A stretch of 64,000 nucleotides of DNA, taken from positions 124,001-188,000 of the forward strand of contig CAKUTH010000002.1 of assembly GCA_934691935.1 (NCBI GenBank), written 5' to 3'. The translations under genes were made by a program, and so were the position numbers. Positions within the stretch are counted from its first letter, which is position 1. Every line of letters starts with the position of its first letter. This DNA comes from an uncultured Candidatus Melainabacteria bacterium. GTDB taxonomy: Bacteria > Cyanobacteriota > Vampirovibrionia > Gastranaerophilales > Gastranaerophilaceae. The notes under the pieces were generated by a model that was not told where the DNA came from, searched no databases, and saw only the letters and a list, made by a program, of their open reading frames with translations. Below, piece after piece: positions 1 through 7,621 of this stretch.

Positions 1-86
1 GGCATAGTCATTGCCGCTACAACACCAATAATACCCAAAGTAATCAATACTTCTGCCAAAGTGAATGCACTAAAAGTTTTTTTCAT
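1..86 (-). CDS. Type IV pilin / pseudopilin-like protein, N-terminal part only
   Basis: The gene runs off the left edge of the window; only the first 28 codons are present. They read as a class III (prepilin) signal: a short basic leader (MKKTFSAF), then a TLAEVLITLG-type hydrophobic helix with the conserved Glu at +5 of the mature protein. This is the hallmark of type IV pilins and type II secretion pseudopilins, which a prepilin peptidase processes at the inner membrane. A GAGG ribosome binding site lies just upstream of the ATG. A near-perfect promoter lies at 124-152. The rest of the protein is not visible, so major pilin, minor pilin and pseudopilin cannot be told apart. Confidence 0.85.
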   Translation of the reverse strand, partial: MKKTFSAFTLAEVLITLGIIGVVAAMTM

Positions 87-123
87 AATCCTCTATGTCC
101 TTTCATAATTTAGTCACATGATT

Positions 124-152
124 ATTATACGATATTAATATCAATTTGTCAA
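124..152 (-). promoter_or_regulatory. Consensus promoter of the prepilin gene
   Basis: On the minus strand TTGACA (147-152) and TATAAT (124-129) are both perfect and separated by 17 bp. Transcription should start near 117, giving a leader of about 30 nt before the prepilin ATG. Confidence 0.8.
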
Positions 153-172
153 GATAATTGATACAAATATCA
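131..172. promoter_or_regulatory. Candidate operators between prepilin and XRE gene
   Basis: A perfect 12-bp palindrome GATATTAATATC (131-142) lies inside the spacer of the prepilin promoter. A second inverted repeat, TGATA-CAAA-TATCA (159-172), lies between it and the XRE gene. Their position suits binding by the divergent XRE regulator. AT-rich palindromes also arise by chance. Confidence 0.45.
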
Positions 173-216
173 TTATATCATTTTAAACTTATCTATATAT
201 TTTAATAGAGGTTTAT

Positions 217-540
217 ATGAATTTAGACAAAGAAATCATTGGACAAAAAATTAGACAAATCCGCTCAGAAAAAGGGTTTTCGCAAGAAAAACTTTCGGAA
301 AAAATTGATATTTCTCCACGTCACATGTGCACAATTGAGAACGGAAATTCTTTCCCGTCACTTGAAACATTTGTTAAAATTGCGCAAATTCTCGACATAG
401 ATCTTAATGATTTTTTTAATCTTTCTCCGATAAATGATGACTCACTCCGCACAGAAATTTACGAACTTGTCCAAACCTCTCCTGCTAAAGAATTATATTT
501 GATTAAAGATTTAATTTTGGCCGTGAAAAAAAATGGGTGA
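217..540 (+). CDS. XRE-family transcriptional regulator
   Basis: This 107-residue protein has a cro/C1-type helix-turn-helix at about residues 9-65 (IRQIRSEKGFSQEKL...SPRHMCTIENG) and a short acidic tail of about 40 residues. It resembles the protein at 28842-29189 in the same order, including a 'PSL.TF' stretch after the helix-turn-helix and a similar tail, so the two look like paralogues. An AGAGG site precedes the ATG. It is divergent from the prepilin gene with palindromes between, so control of pilin expression is plausible but not shown. Confidence 0.8.
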   Translation: MNLDKEIIGQKIRQIRSEKGFSQEKLSEKIDISPRHMCTIENGNSFPSLETFVKIAQILDIDLNDFFNLSPINDDSLRTEIYELVQTSPAKELYLIKDLILAVKKNG

Positions 541-601
541 AGTTTTTTAAGGGTAATAAGGAAATAGGTGAATAAGGTAATAAGACGTTAAGTCGATAAG
601 T

Positions 602-680
602 CGCTAGGACATTAAGTTCGTTACGTTATTAATATTCCTTCCCTTTTTAAGACAAGGTTAGGATGAATTTGGTATTAAAC
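602..680 (+). repeat. Dispersed intergenic repeat, copy A
   Basis: The word AAGTTCGTTACGT is followed by a CCTTCCCTTTTTAAG half-palindrome and AAGGTTAGGATG. It is a decayed direct-repeat copy of the unit at 685-746. Confidence 0.6.
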
Positions 681-684
681 AAGT

Positions 685-746
685 CGATTAGTTCGTTACA
701 TTAAGAAGTGTTCCTTCCCTTTTCAAGGGAAGGTTAGGATGGGTTA
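685..746 (+). repeat. Dispersed palindromic repeat, copy B (left inverted repeat of the DUF559 unit)
   Basis: AGTTCGTTAC is followed by a CCTTCCC/GGGAAGG hairpin and TTAGGATGGGTTA. Positions 710-746 match the reverse complement of 1131-1167 at 35 of 37 bases. The stop and last codons of the DUF559 gene lie inside this repeat. Confidence 0.75.
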
Positions 747-1087
747 TTTATATTAAACACCTCTTGCAATTTTTGATAAACTCCTTCGATATTAAAATCA
801 ATATCATTATTCCAAAATCTAACTACTGTGTAACCAACACTTTCCAAATAAGCTGTTCTTTTTTCGTCATATGTTATATTCTCGGTAATATTATGTTGTC
901 CACCATCTATCTCTATAATAATTTTTTTCTCACAACAAACAAAATCTACAATATAATTGTCAATTATGTATTGGCGCAAAAATCTATAACCATAAAACTG
1001 TTTATTTTTAATAATTTTCCACAGTTTCCGTTCTTGGTCTGTCATATTTTTTCGAAGATTTCGCGCGTTTATTGTTAAATCTTTCAT
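734..1087 (-). CDS. DUF559 (Vsr-like endonuclease fold) protein
   Basis: This 117-residue protein has the DUF559 pattern: an F-x-R-Q-Y segment near residue 37, YIVDFVC, IEIDGGQH, and a C-terminal GYTVVRFWNNDI. The Asp, the Glu-Ile-Asp-Gly and the Gln-His match the PD-(D/E)XK-type active site of the Vsr/DUF559 superfamily. The start has no ribosome binding site; TAAAAT lies 7 nt before the ATG, which suggests a leaderless message. The gene sits between inverted copies of an intergenic repeat, and its last four codons and stop are made of repeat sequence. Nuclease activity is inferred from the family. Confidence 0.8.
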   Translation of the reverse strand: MKDLTINARNLRKNMTDQERKLWKIIKNKQFYGYRFLRQYIIDNYIVDFVCCEKKIIIEIDGGQHNITENITYDEKRTAYLESVGYTVVRFWNNDIDFNIEGVYQKLQEVFNINNPS

Positions 1088-1130
1088 TGGTAAAATTTTA
1101 TCATAAATAATTTAAAATAGATGAATTTAA

Positions 1131-1190
1131 TAACCCATCCTAGCCTTCCCTTAAAAAGGGAAGGAACTATTTTTTACGTAACGAACTTAG
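1131..1190 (-). repeat. Dispersed palindromic repeat, copy C (right inverted repeat of the DUF559 unit)
   Basis: This is the inverted counterpart of 685-746. It has the same order: TAACCCATCCTA, the CCTTCCC hairpin, then ACGTAACGAACTTA. The 20 bases at 1163-1182 also recur exactly, inverted, at 11184-11203. Confidence 0.75.
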
Positions 1191-1227
1191 TGCCCTAGTG
1201 CCTTAGTATCTTAGTATCTTAAATTTG

Positions 1228-1587
1228 CTATTTCAACATTTTTTCAATCGAATTTAGCATAAAATCTAATCTTGTTTTATCGTGTTCATGCCACCAGCCA
1301 ACTAATGCTTCAAATGCAGTGGCTTGGCGGTATTCTGCCTGATTTGAACGGCGTCCGATTGGGATAGAAAGATTTCTTGCCCGACGAGCCAAATTTTTTT
1401 CTTCTTCAGTCAGCCTTTCTTCAAACTCGTGTAGAAGTTCGGCTTGAAAAGAGGCTTTGACTTTTTCTGTAGTTATTTTATGAAGCAACTTTGCATTTTC
1501 TGTCATTCGGATTGTTTTCTCACGAATATAGAGTTCCCAAACCGCATCACCGATATATGCATAATTTCTTAAATTCATTTCTTCCAT
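1228..1587 (-). CDS. mrnC: Mini-ribonuclease 3 (Mini-III)
   Basis: This 119-residue protein is a stand-alone RNase III catalytic domain with no dsRNA-binding domain, the size expected for Mini-III, which matures 23S rRNA ends in Firmicutes and cyanobacteria. The signature AYIGDAVWELYIRE at the N terminus and the C-terminal TAFEALVGWWHE carry the acidic metal ligands. The upstream of two possible ATGs is chosen because TACAAT ends 6 nt before it, implying a leaderless transcript. That promoter faces the promoter of the gene at 1630, so the two genes share a very short divergent control region. Confidence 0.9.
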   Translation of the reverse strand: MEEMNLRNYAYIGDAVWELYIREKTIRMTENAKLLHKITTEKVKASFQAELLHEFEERLTEEEKNLARRARNLSIPIGRRSNQAEYRQATAFEALVGWWHEHDKTRLDFMLNSIEKMLK

Positions 1588-1593
1588 AAACTT

Positions 1594-1623
1594 ATTGTAC
1601 TATAAAAAGGTTTACGCTATAAT
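1594..1623. promoter_or_regulatory. Back-to-back leaderless promoters for mrnC and the Spy-like gene
   Basis: On the minus strand TACAAT (1594-1599) lies 6 nt before the mrnC ATG. On the plus strand TATAAT (1618-1623) lies 6 nt before the ATG at 1630. Neither gene has a clear ribosome binding site. Confidence 0.6.
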
Positions 1624-1629
1624 AATTAT

Positions 1630-2202
1630 ATGAAAAATTTAGTTTTGATTTTAACAATATTAATTCTTGGCAACGTAACTTTTGCCGAATGTAATTGTCA
1701 TGGGTCTGCAAAATGCCTTGACCTATTGACTTCTATGTACAATGAACGCGCAACTTTATATAACGTTTTGAATTTGTCGTCTGACCAACAAAAATGCAAA
1801 GACGTCATTGATAAAAAACGTTATGATGAATTAGGTGCGCAATATAGACAACTTGAGCAAGAAAAATATGTACTTTCTTCAATGTGCGAACATCAAGCGA
1901 GCCAGCAAGCTATTAAAAAACAAAAAATCGTCGTAAAAAATATTGAAAAAAACATGAAAAAAACTGGCGACAAATATGACAAAGAGTTCAAAACTGTCTT
2001 GAATTCGGAACAACGCTCAAAACTTCGTTCAATCAGAAAAATGCAGAAAAAAGAAATTCGTTATTGCGAACACAACAAAGCGTTTTATAAAAAAGACCCA
2101 AACCTTAGAACTTTTGGCGAGAAAATGTACACTGGAGAGGATACAAAACTTTGTCCAGTTCACAACAAGTGGCACATGTTCGGATTTAAACATAAAAATT
2201 AA
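1630..2202 (+). CDS. Exported Spy/CpxP-like (LTxxQ) protein
   Basis: This 190-residue protein begins with a signal peptide (hydrophobic residues 4-16, AXA-like site at FAE, then CNCHG). The mature part is helical and basic. It has two LTxxQ-like motifs, LSSDQ near residue 50 and LNSEQ near 137, spaced as in the Spy/CpxP family of periplasmic chaperones and metal sensors. Ten or so cysteines and the tail histidines could bind metal. Function is inferred from the motifs only. The gene appears leaderless (TATAAT 6 nt before ATG). Confidence 0.6.
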   Translation: MKNLVLILTILILGNVTFAECNCHGSAKCLDLLTSMYNERATLYNVLNLSSDQQKCKDVIDKKRYDELGAQYRQLEQEKYVLSSMCEHQASQQAIKKQKIVVKNIEKNMKKTGDKYDKEFKTVLNSEQRSKLRSIRKMQKKEIRYCEHNKAFYKKDPNLRTFGEKMYTGEDTKLCPVHNKWHMFGFKHKN

Positions 2203-2303
2203 GCATCAAAAATTTGTGCAAAACATAAACTGTGACAGGTTTAAATTTCTTGTCAACATATAGGTTTTGCTTTTAAAAACGCTTTTGGTTTTATTTGTTA
2301 TTT

Positions 2304-2606
2304 TTATTTTTGAGTTTTATTTTGAAGTTTAACCATTTTTTTAAAAGCCTTTGCTTCACCAATTGGCTTGTTAAAATCTTCAGGATTTAGCGTATTCATT
2401 TTTTCCCAACATCCAGGAACATTTGATTTTTCAGAACAAATACAGTTTCTCCATGTTTCGCCTGTGTTTTTGTCGACCAAAATTGTTAACATATTCGGAC
2501 CAGTAACGACTTCGTATCTGTCTTTTGTAACTTTTACGCCTAGTTCTGCAAACATTGAAATTAAAATCAACACTAACAAAGAAACAATTAAAACATTATC
2601 TTTCAT
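2304..2606 (-). CDS. Hypothetical single-pass membrane or exported protein
   Basis: This 100-residue protein opens with a hydrophobic segment (about residues 4-22) and continues as a soluble domain with a Cys pair (NCIC) and a third Cys in PGCWEK. I do not recognise the family. The start at 2606 is chosen because AAGGAGAG precedes that ATG; a longer reading to 2642 has no such site. It faces the DUF360 gene across a short divergent region. Confidence 0.65.
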   Translation of the reverse strand: MKDNVLIVSLLVLILISMFAELGVKVTKDRYEVVTGPNMLTILVDKNTGETWRNCICSEKSNVPGCWEKMNTLNPEDFNKPIGEAKAFKKMVKLQNKTQK

Positions 2607-2746
2607 ATATTCTCTCCTTTTTACCTTACTAATTAAAATCAATAAAGTAATTATACATATTTTTTAAAAATTTTTCAATATATTACGCAAACGGGGAATG
2701 GAATACATCTTTTATCGTTGTAAAATCAAGCAGAAAGGAGTTTTTT

Positions 2747-3091
2747 ATGGTTCTACTTGTAAGATGGATACTTTTTACGCTTGCCATAATGTTTGTAGCA
2801 TGGCTTGTCCCAGGGATTAATGTTGAAAATTTTCAAAGTGCGATGCTTGTAACTGTGATAATTGCTCTTATAAATATTTTTATAAGACCGCTAATTGTTT
2901 TTATCACATTACCAATAAACATTTTGACGCTTGGAGTTTTTACTCTTGTTATCAACGCGCTTTTGCTAATGCTCGCAGGATATTTAGCTCCAGGATTTTA
3001 TATTGACGGATTTTTACCAGCATTTTTGGGCTCAATTGTCCTTGCCTTCTTGGGATTGATTATAAACACGGTTACTATTGAAAATATGTAA
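2747..3091 (+). CDS. Phage holin family 4 / YvlD-like (DUF360) membrane protein
   Basis: This 114-residue, very hydrophobic protein has four predicted membrane helices and the family signature NIFIRPLIVFITLPINILTLG in the middle. It matches PF04020, a widespread small inner-membrane family named after holins but of unknown role in most bacteria. A strong AAAGGAG site precedes the ATG and a rho-independent terminator follows, so it is a single-gene unit. Confidence 0.85.
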   Translation: MVLLVRWILFTLAIMFVAWLVPGINVENFQSAMLVTVIIALINIFIRPLIVFITLPINILTLGVFTLVINALLLMLAGYLAPGFYIDGFLPAFLGSIVLAFLGLIINTVTIENM

Positions 3092-3104
3092 TTTCCAAAC
3101 ATTT

Positions 3105-3133
3105 AAAGCTCCTTTTATTCAAAGGAGCTTTTT
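3105..3133 (+). terminator. Rho-independent terminator
   Basis: AAAGCTCCTTT and AAAGGAGCTTT pair around an ATTC loop, followed by a T run. It ends the DUF360 gene and probably also serves the opposite strand. Confidence 0.85.
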
Positions 3134-3187
3134 GTATGCAAACATAATTGCGATTTTGTATTTTATACTTTTTGTAGCAAAATGTTT

Positions 3188-3496
3188 TTAGATTTTTATT
3201 AACATAAATTTGCTGTCTTTATTTGCAAGAACCTTGTGTTCTCTATCTTTTTTAAACAACAAAATTTCGCCTTTATCTATTTTAAATTTTTCAGCATCAA
3301 AGTGTATTTCAATCTCACCGTCCAAGACATAAACACCTGCATCATGCGTTGACGTATGCGTATCAATGATTTCTCCACGTTTTAGTGCAACAACGCTCAG
3401 GCTATTTTCTGCATTTGTTAACAACACTTCTTTTTCAAATTTTGTATCACCTTTTAATTCAACAATATCTTTTGCTTTCAATACATTAAAAAACAT
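3188..3496 (-). CDS. Small cupin-domain protein
   Basis: This 102-residue protein is a single cupin barrel. The first cupin motif appears as ...DTHTSTHDAGVYVLDGEIEI and the second as KGEILLFKKDREHKV, with His residues placed to bind a metal. Such stand-alone cupins act as sugar-binding, dioxygenase-like or regulatory proteins; nothing here says which. An AGGAG site precedes the ATG. Confidence 0.8.
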   Translation of the reverse strand: MFFNVLKAKDIVELKGDTKFEKEVLLTNAENSLSVVALKRGEIIDTHTSTHDAGVYVLDGEIEIHFDAEKFKIDKGEILLFKKDREHKVLANKDSKFMLIKI

Positions 3497-3592
3497 AATT
3501 TCTCCTTTCTTCCATAATTAAACCATTACAGAAAAAAGTAAACATTCTACACCTGCGCAATAAAAAAATAGCCAACTTTGGCAAATTGCGTT

Positions 3593-3985
3593 TTATTTCA
3601 AGTAATCTTCAAAAGTTTTAATATTAACCTTGTAGCCACAGCCTTCATGAAGTTTCCCAGGATAAGAAATTCGTTTTGCTGGATAATTTTTACACATCCT
3701 TAATCTATGTTTGTAATCGGAACATAATCCATCTTTGGTAACTAATTTGCACGCAAAAATCAGATTTCCATCTTCGTCTTTCCCTTTTATATAGAACCTT
3801 TTATATGCAGGAAAAAGAAATTGCATTATTTTGAACTCCTTTTCTGTATAAGTATCTTTACTATACATATAATTGCAACATTTCCCACATTTTTTGCACT
3901 CACCAGTAATTTCGTAACTAACCTTTTCTGGCACAAAATACGAGCGAATTTCATTAAATATTACATACAAAAAATCAAGTACCAT
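3593..3985 (-). CDS. YkgJ-family cysteine-cluster protein
   Basis: This 130-residue protein has the CxxCxxCC cluster (CKKCGKCC, about residues 30-37), a second Cys in FACKLV and a DGLC...MCKNYP tail, the PF03692 pattern thought to hold a zinc or iron-sulfur centre. Biochemical role in the family is poorly known. The message looks leaderless: TATATT ends 6 nt before the ATG. Confidence 0.85.
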   Translation of the reverse strand: MVLDFLYVIFNEIRSYFVPEKVSYEITGECKKCGKCCNYMYSKDTYTEKEFKIMQFLFPAYKRFYIKGKDEDGNLIFACKLVTKDGLCSDYKHRLRMCKNYPAKRISYPGKLHEGCGYKVNIKTFEDYLK

Positions 3986-4048
3986 ATTATAAATATATCA
4001 TAAACCTTTATAATTGCCGAATTGCATGCATTTTTAGCATATTACATC

Positions 4049-4077
4049 TTGACAATGTGTTGTTTTTAGACTACAAT
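4049..4077 (+). promoter_or_regulatory. Promoter of the HigBA-type toxin-antitoxin operon
   Basis: TTGACA (4049-4054), 17 bp, TACAAT (4072-4077). The toxin ATG at 4084 lies exactly where transcription should begin, so the operon message is probably leaderless. A possible GTG start at 4057 lies inside the promoter and is therefore rejected. Confidence 0.75.
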
Positions 4078-4083
4078 ATTAAT

Positions 4084-4404
4084 ATGAAACAAATTCTCAC
4101 ATACAAAACATCTACTGGGAAATGCCCTTTTGACGAATGGTTTTGCAAACTTGATAAATCATCACAAGCTAGGATAGAAAAACGGTTTGAACGAATAGAA
4201 GAAGGCAACTTTGGTGATTTTAAAAGATTAGACAGTGATATATCCGAATTAAGATTTGCTTTTGGCAGTGGTTATAGGATATATTTTGCAGAAGCCGACG
4301 ATATTATCATTATTCTGCTATGCGCAGGGAATAAAAGCACACAATCTAATGACATTAAAAAAGCAAAAAAATATTTGAAAGATTTGATAGAAAGGAATAA
4401 ATAA
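4084..4404 (+). CDS. RelE/HigB-superfamily toxin (HI1419-like)
   Basis: This 106-residue protein has the small RelE/ParE-fold toxin pattern of the 'phage-derived Gp49-like / addiction module killer' type: PFDEWFCKLD, an NFGDFKRLDSDISELRFAFGSGYRIYF core with the basic and aromatic residues used for mRNA cleavage, and KKAKKYLKDL at the end. The antitoxin follows after 1 nt, the toxin-first order typical of HigBA and HI1419/HI1420. Ribosome-dependent mRNA cleavage is inferred from the family. A decayed relative lies at 47771-48113. Confidence 0.85.
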   Translation: MKQILTYKTSTGKCPFDEWFCKLDKSSQARIEKRFERIEEGNFGDFKRLDSDISELRFAFGSGYRIYFAEADDIIIILLCAGNKSTQSNDIKKAKKYLKDLIERNK

Positions 4405-4405
4405 A

Positions 4406-4726
4406 ATGAAATTAAATATTGATAAGTTAAAAGAAAACACAATACCTTATGAAGAACTTTCTGAAAAACATTTTCTTGATATTGAATTTCAAAAAGAATA
4501 TTTAAACCTTTCTTTGGCAGAATATATTACGGATGGAGATTTTAACAAATTTTTTAAATCATTAGAAAAAGTAATAAAAAGTCGCGAAAGTGTTTCTTCA
4601 TTCGCAAAAAAAATCAATATTGACAGAACCAATTTGTACACATTATTTAATGGGAAGAAAGTTCCAAGGCTTGACACAATTGCAAAGATATTGAAAGAGC
4701 TTGGTTACACAATAAAAGTTGCATAA
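4406..4726 (+). CDS. HigA-like antitoxin with helix-turn-helix
   Basis: This 106-residue partner follows the toxin almost without a gap. The N-terminal half (YEELSEKHFLDIEFQKEYL) is the segment that wraps the toxin in HI1420-type antitoxins. The C-terminal half is an XRE-like helix-turn-helix (SVSSFAKKINIDRTNLYTLFNGKKVPRLDTI). It probably represses its own promoter at 4049-4077. Translation may be coupled to the toxin, because a GGAA site lies within the toxin's last codons. Confidence 0.85.
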   Translation: MKLNIDKLKENTIPYEELSEKHFLDIEFQKEYLNLSLAEYITDGDFNKFFKSLEKVIKSRESVSSFAKKINIDRTNLYTLFNGKKVPRLDTIAKILKELGYTIKVA

Positions 4727-4823
4727 GTCCTCTTTGATTTGTTATTAAATAATATAAAATATGCTTCCGCTTGCCATAATAAACTTTTTATAATAAAATG
4801 ATTAAGTTGACGAGGGAGTATTT

Positions 4824-6983
4824 ATGACTAAGTACAGAGTAAATAGAAATTTATCAGCCAAAGAAATGGCAAGAGAAAACATTTCAAGAAACAAAAAAAA
4901 GAAAGAAAAAGGATTTTTTTCCACTGTAAAATTTGTGTTTTTAATGGGTTGTGCTTGCGCTCTTGCAGGTATAGCATCATTTGAACTCTATCTGTCATCT
5001 TTGCCACCTATTAACAATTTGGAACAGTTCAAACCGAACATTGTTACCAAAATTTATTCTTCTGATGATGAAATTATTAAAACTTTTACTGCTTACACTT
5101 ATCAAAAAATTGAGTTAAAAGATATTCCAGACAATTTTACAAAAGCATTAATCGCAACAGAGGACAAGAATTTTTATCGTCACCACGGTTACGATTTGTC
5201 TGGTTTAATTCGTTCTACCGTGCAAAACCTTCTTGCAGGACACGTTGTACAAGGGGCAAGCACTTTGACTCAGCAACTTGCAAGGGTACTTTTCTTAAAC
5301 AACGAAAGAACTTTTGACAGAAAATTAAAAGAATTATTTATTGCGGCGAGAATAGAAAAAACAATTTCAAAAGACCAAATTCTTGAAATGTATATGAACA
5401 ATGTATATTTGGGTGCTGGCGCATACGGTGTTGAAGGAGCTTCTCAAATATATTTTGACAAGCATTTAAAAGATTGTACTCTCGCAGAACTTGCGCTAAT
5501 TGCAGGTTTACCGCAAGCTCCTTCGGTTTATAACCCTTTTAATAACAAAGATTTGGCAATCAAAAGACGTAACCAAGTTCTTTTGAGAATGTATAAAATG
5601 AGATATATCACAAAAGACGAATATGAAAACGCGAAGAAAGCTGACGTAAAACTTGCCAAAGTACCTCAATTTTATACAACAAACAAAGCTCCATATTTTT
5701 GCGATTATGTAATGAAAGAACTTGAAAAACTCGGATTTGATGAAACTGAGATTTCTCAAGGCGGATACAAAATTGTTACAACTCTTGATTACAAAGCTCA
5801 AAAAGCTGCGGATGAATCTATCGACAGAACCATGAAAAATTGGGGACTTCGCGGAGATAATAATCAAGCTGCAATATTTTCATTCAGCCCTGTTGACGGT
5901 CATATTATCGTATATTCAGGCGGAAAAGATTACACAAAAAGTCAGTATGATAGGGTCACACAAGCCGTAAGACCACCAGGTTCTTCGTTTAAACCAATCG
6001 TTTATGCGGCGGCTTTGGAAAAAGGCATTAGCCCTAACGATATGATTGAAGATAGACCACTAACTATCGGCAAATGGTCACCAAGAAACTACGGCAACAA
6101 ATACAGAGGTCAAATTCCTGTATACAAGGCTTTGATGGTTTCATCAAACGTTTGTGCTGCCAGAATGATTAAAGAAGTTGGAATTCGTTCTGTTATTCAA
6201 GTTGCAAGAGTTTTGGGCATAGAAACACCTCTTGAATACGACTATACTATTGCTTTGGGGTCAAACGGTGTAAAATTATTTGAATTTACAAGAGCTTATG
6301 GCGCTTTTGCAAACGGCGGTTTTGTTGTTCAACCTTACGCAATAGAAAGAGTTGAAACCTCTCGCGGAAAAGTTGTTTACAAAGCCCCAAAAACAAAATT
6401 TACTCATCAATTGAGCTTGAACACGGCTGCTGAAATGACAGCAATGCTAAAAACCGTTATTGCTAACGGTACTGGTCGCGCTGCAAATATTGGCAAACCT
6501 GCAGCTGGAAAAACAGGTACTACCGATGACAACAAAGATGCATATTTTATGGGTTACACTCCAAACGTTGTAACAGGTGTTTGGGTCGGCAACGACGATA
6601 ACGTAGCTATGAACAAATCAATTCAAGGGGGTACTGTTCCTGCAATCATCTGGAAAGACACAATGAAAGTTGCAACAGAACCTTTTGGAAATGCTGAGTT
6701 TAATTATCCTGAAGTAAAATTAAACCAATTACCAGCAAATAGTAGTGAAAAAATAATTGGAGAAGAAGAAAATTCAGAAAGACCTGAAAAACCTGCAACT
6801 CCAACAAAAGAAGAAACTGTATTGCCAGAAGATATTACAAAACAAGTTAATAATATTGTAAAAAAAGCAGAAACACAGCAAGCACCGCAACCTGCACACA
6901 CTCAAACGCAATCAGTTGCAAAACCCGCTCCAAAACCTGCCAGTGCGCCAATTCCAATCCCAATGGCAGAAGGAGCAAGATAG
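4824..6983 (+). CDS. mrcA: Class A penicillin-binding protein 1A
   Basis: This 719-residue bifunctional peptidoglycan synthase has a cytoplasmic basic tail, one membrane helix (about residues 35-57), a GT51 glycosyltransferase domain (ATEDKNFYRHHG near 110, QGASTLTQQLAR near 150) and a transpeptidase domain. The penicillin-binding motifs are present: Ser387 in GSSFK, an SSN motif near 435 and KTGTT near 563. The last 90 residues are a Pro/Ala/Gln-rich low-complexity tail. It is translationally close to rnhC, which begins at the base after its stop codon. Confidence 0.95.
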   Translation: MTKYRVNRNLSAKEMARENISRNKKKKEKGFFSTVKFVFLMGCACALAGIASFELYLSSLPPINNLEQFKPNIVTKIYSSDDEIIKTFTAYTYQKIELKDIPDNFTKALIATEDKNFYRHHGYDLSGLIRSTVQNLLAGHVVQGASTLTQQLARVLFLNNERTFDRKLKELFIAARIEKTISKDQILEMYMNNVYLGAGAYGVEGASQIYFDKHLKDCTLAELALIAGLPQAPSVYNPFNNKDLAIKRRNQVLLRMYKMRYITKDEYENAKKADVKLAKVPQFYTTNKAPYFCDYVMKELEKLGFDETEISQGGYKIVTTLDYKAQKAADESIDRTMKNWGLRGDNNQAAIFSFSPVDGHIIVYSGGKDYTKSQYDRVTQAVRPPGSSFKPIVYAAALEKGISPNDMIEDRPLTIGKWSPRNYGNKYRGQIPVYKALMVSSNVCAARMIKEVGIRSVIQVARVLGIETPLEYDYTIALGSNGVKLFEFTRAYGAFANGGFVVQPYAIERVETSRGKVVYKAPKTKFTHQLSLNTAAEMTAMLKTVIANGTGRAANIGKPAAGKTGTTDDNKDAYFMGYTPNVVTGVWVGNDDNVAMNKSIQGGTVPAIIWKDTMKVATEPFGNAEFNYPEVKLNQLPANSSEKIIGEEENSERPEKPATPTKEETVLPEDITKQVNNIVKKAETQQAPQPAHTQTQSVAKPAPKPASAPIPIPMAEGAR

Positions 6984-7616
6984 ATGGCCGAATTTATTGC
7001 TCATATTGGAACTGATGAATCAGGAAAAGGCGATTTTTTTGGTCCGCTGGTAATTGCAGGGGTTTTAGTTGATGAAAAAAATGCTCAATATTTTCTTGAT
7101 TTGGGAATAAAAGACAGCAAAAAACTTTCTGATAAAAAAATGCTAACAATGGCAACTGAAATCAAAAAAGTTGCACCGTATTCAATTATTGCTATTTCCA
7201 ATTCAAAATACAACGAACTTTATAATAATGTAAAAAATTTGAATAAACTTCTAGCTTGGGGTCATGCCAGAGCCATCGAAAATGTTTTAGAAATACAACA
7301 TTGCGAATACGCTTTATCTGACAAATTTGGAGATGAAAGCCTTATAAAATCAGCATTGATGAAAAATGGCAGAAGTATAAGATTAGAACAAATGTGCAAA
7401 GCAGAAAGTGACATCGCAGTTGCGGCAGCATCAGTGCTTGCACGCGCGACATTCGTTCAAAAAATACAAGAAATGGAAAACACCTATGGATTAAAATTTC
7501 AAAAGGGTTGTTCTGGATTAGTAAAAGACGGCGCAAAATTATTTATAGAAAGATTCGGAAAAGAAAGGCTAAAAGAAGTTTGTAAGACGCATTTTAAAAC
7601 TTACAACGAGGTTTAA
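6984..7616 (+). CDS. rnhC: Ribonuclease HIII, lacking the usual N-terminal domain
   Basis: The start [15 protein letters not shown] is the RNase HIII (rather than HII) signature; it carries the first catalytic Asp and Glu. KDSKKLSD and the C-terminal [13 protein letters not shown] segment complete the type 2 RNase H core. At 210 residues it is about 90 shorter than typical RNase HIII, which has a TBP-like substrate-binding domain in front; here the protein starts at the catalytic domain. The ATG directly follows the PBP1A stop, and an AAGGAG site lies in the end of that gene. It removes RNA from RNA-DNA hybrids. Confidence 0.88.
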   Translation: MAEFIAHIGTDESGKGDFFGPLVIAGVLVDEKNAQYFLDLGIKDSKKLSDKKMLTMATEIKKVAPYSIIAISNSKYNELYNNVKNLNKLLAWGHARAIENVLEIQHCEYALSDKFGDESLIKSALMKNGRSIRLEQMCKAESDIAVAAASVLARATFVQKIQEMENTYGLKFQKGCSGLVKDGAKLFIERFGKERLKEVCKTHFKTYNEV

Positions 7617-7621
7617 ATTTT

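Noticed and set aside
764..1078. 104-codon plus-strand frame opposite the DUF559 gene
   Set aside because: It is a complementary-strand shadow with hydrophobic, Ile/Asn-rich composition and no ribosome binding site; DUF559 motifs on the other strand are clear.
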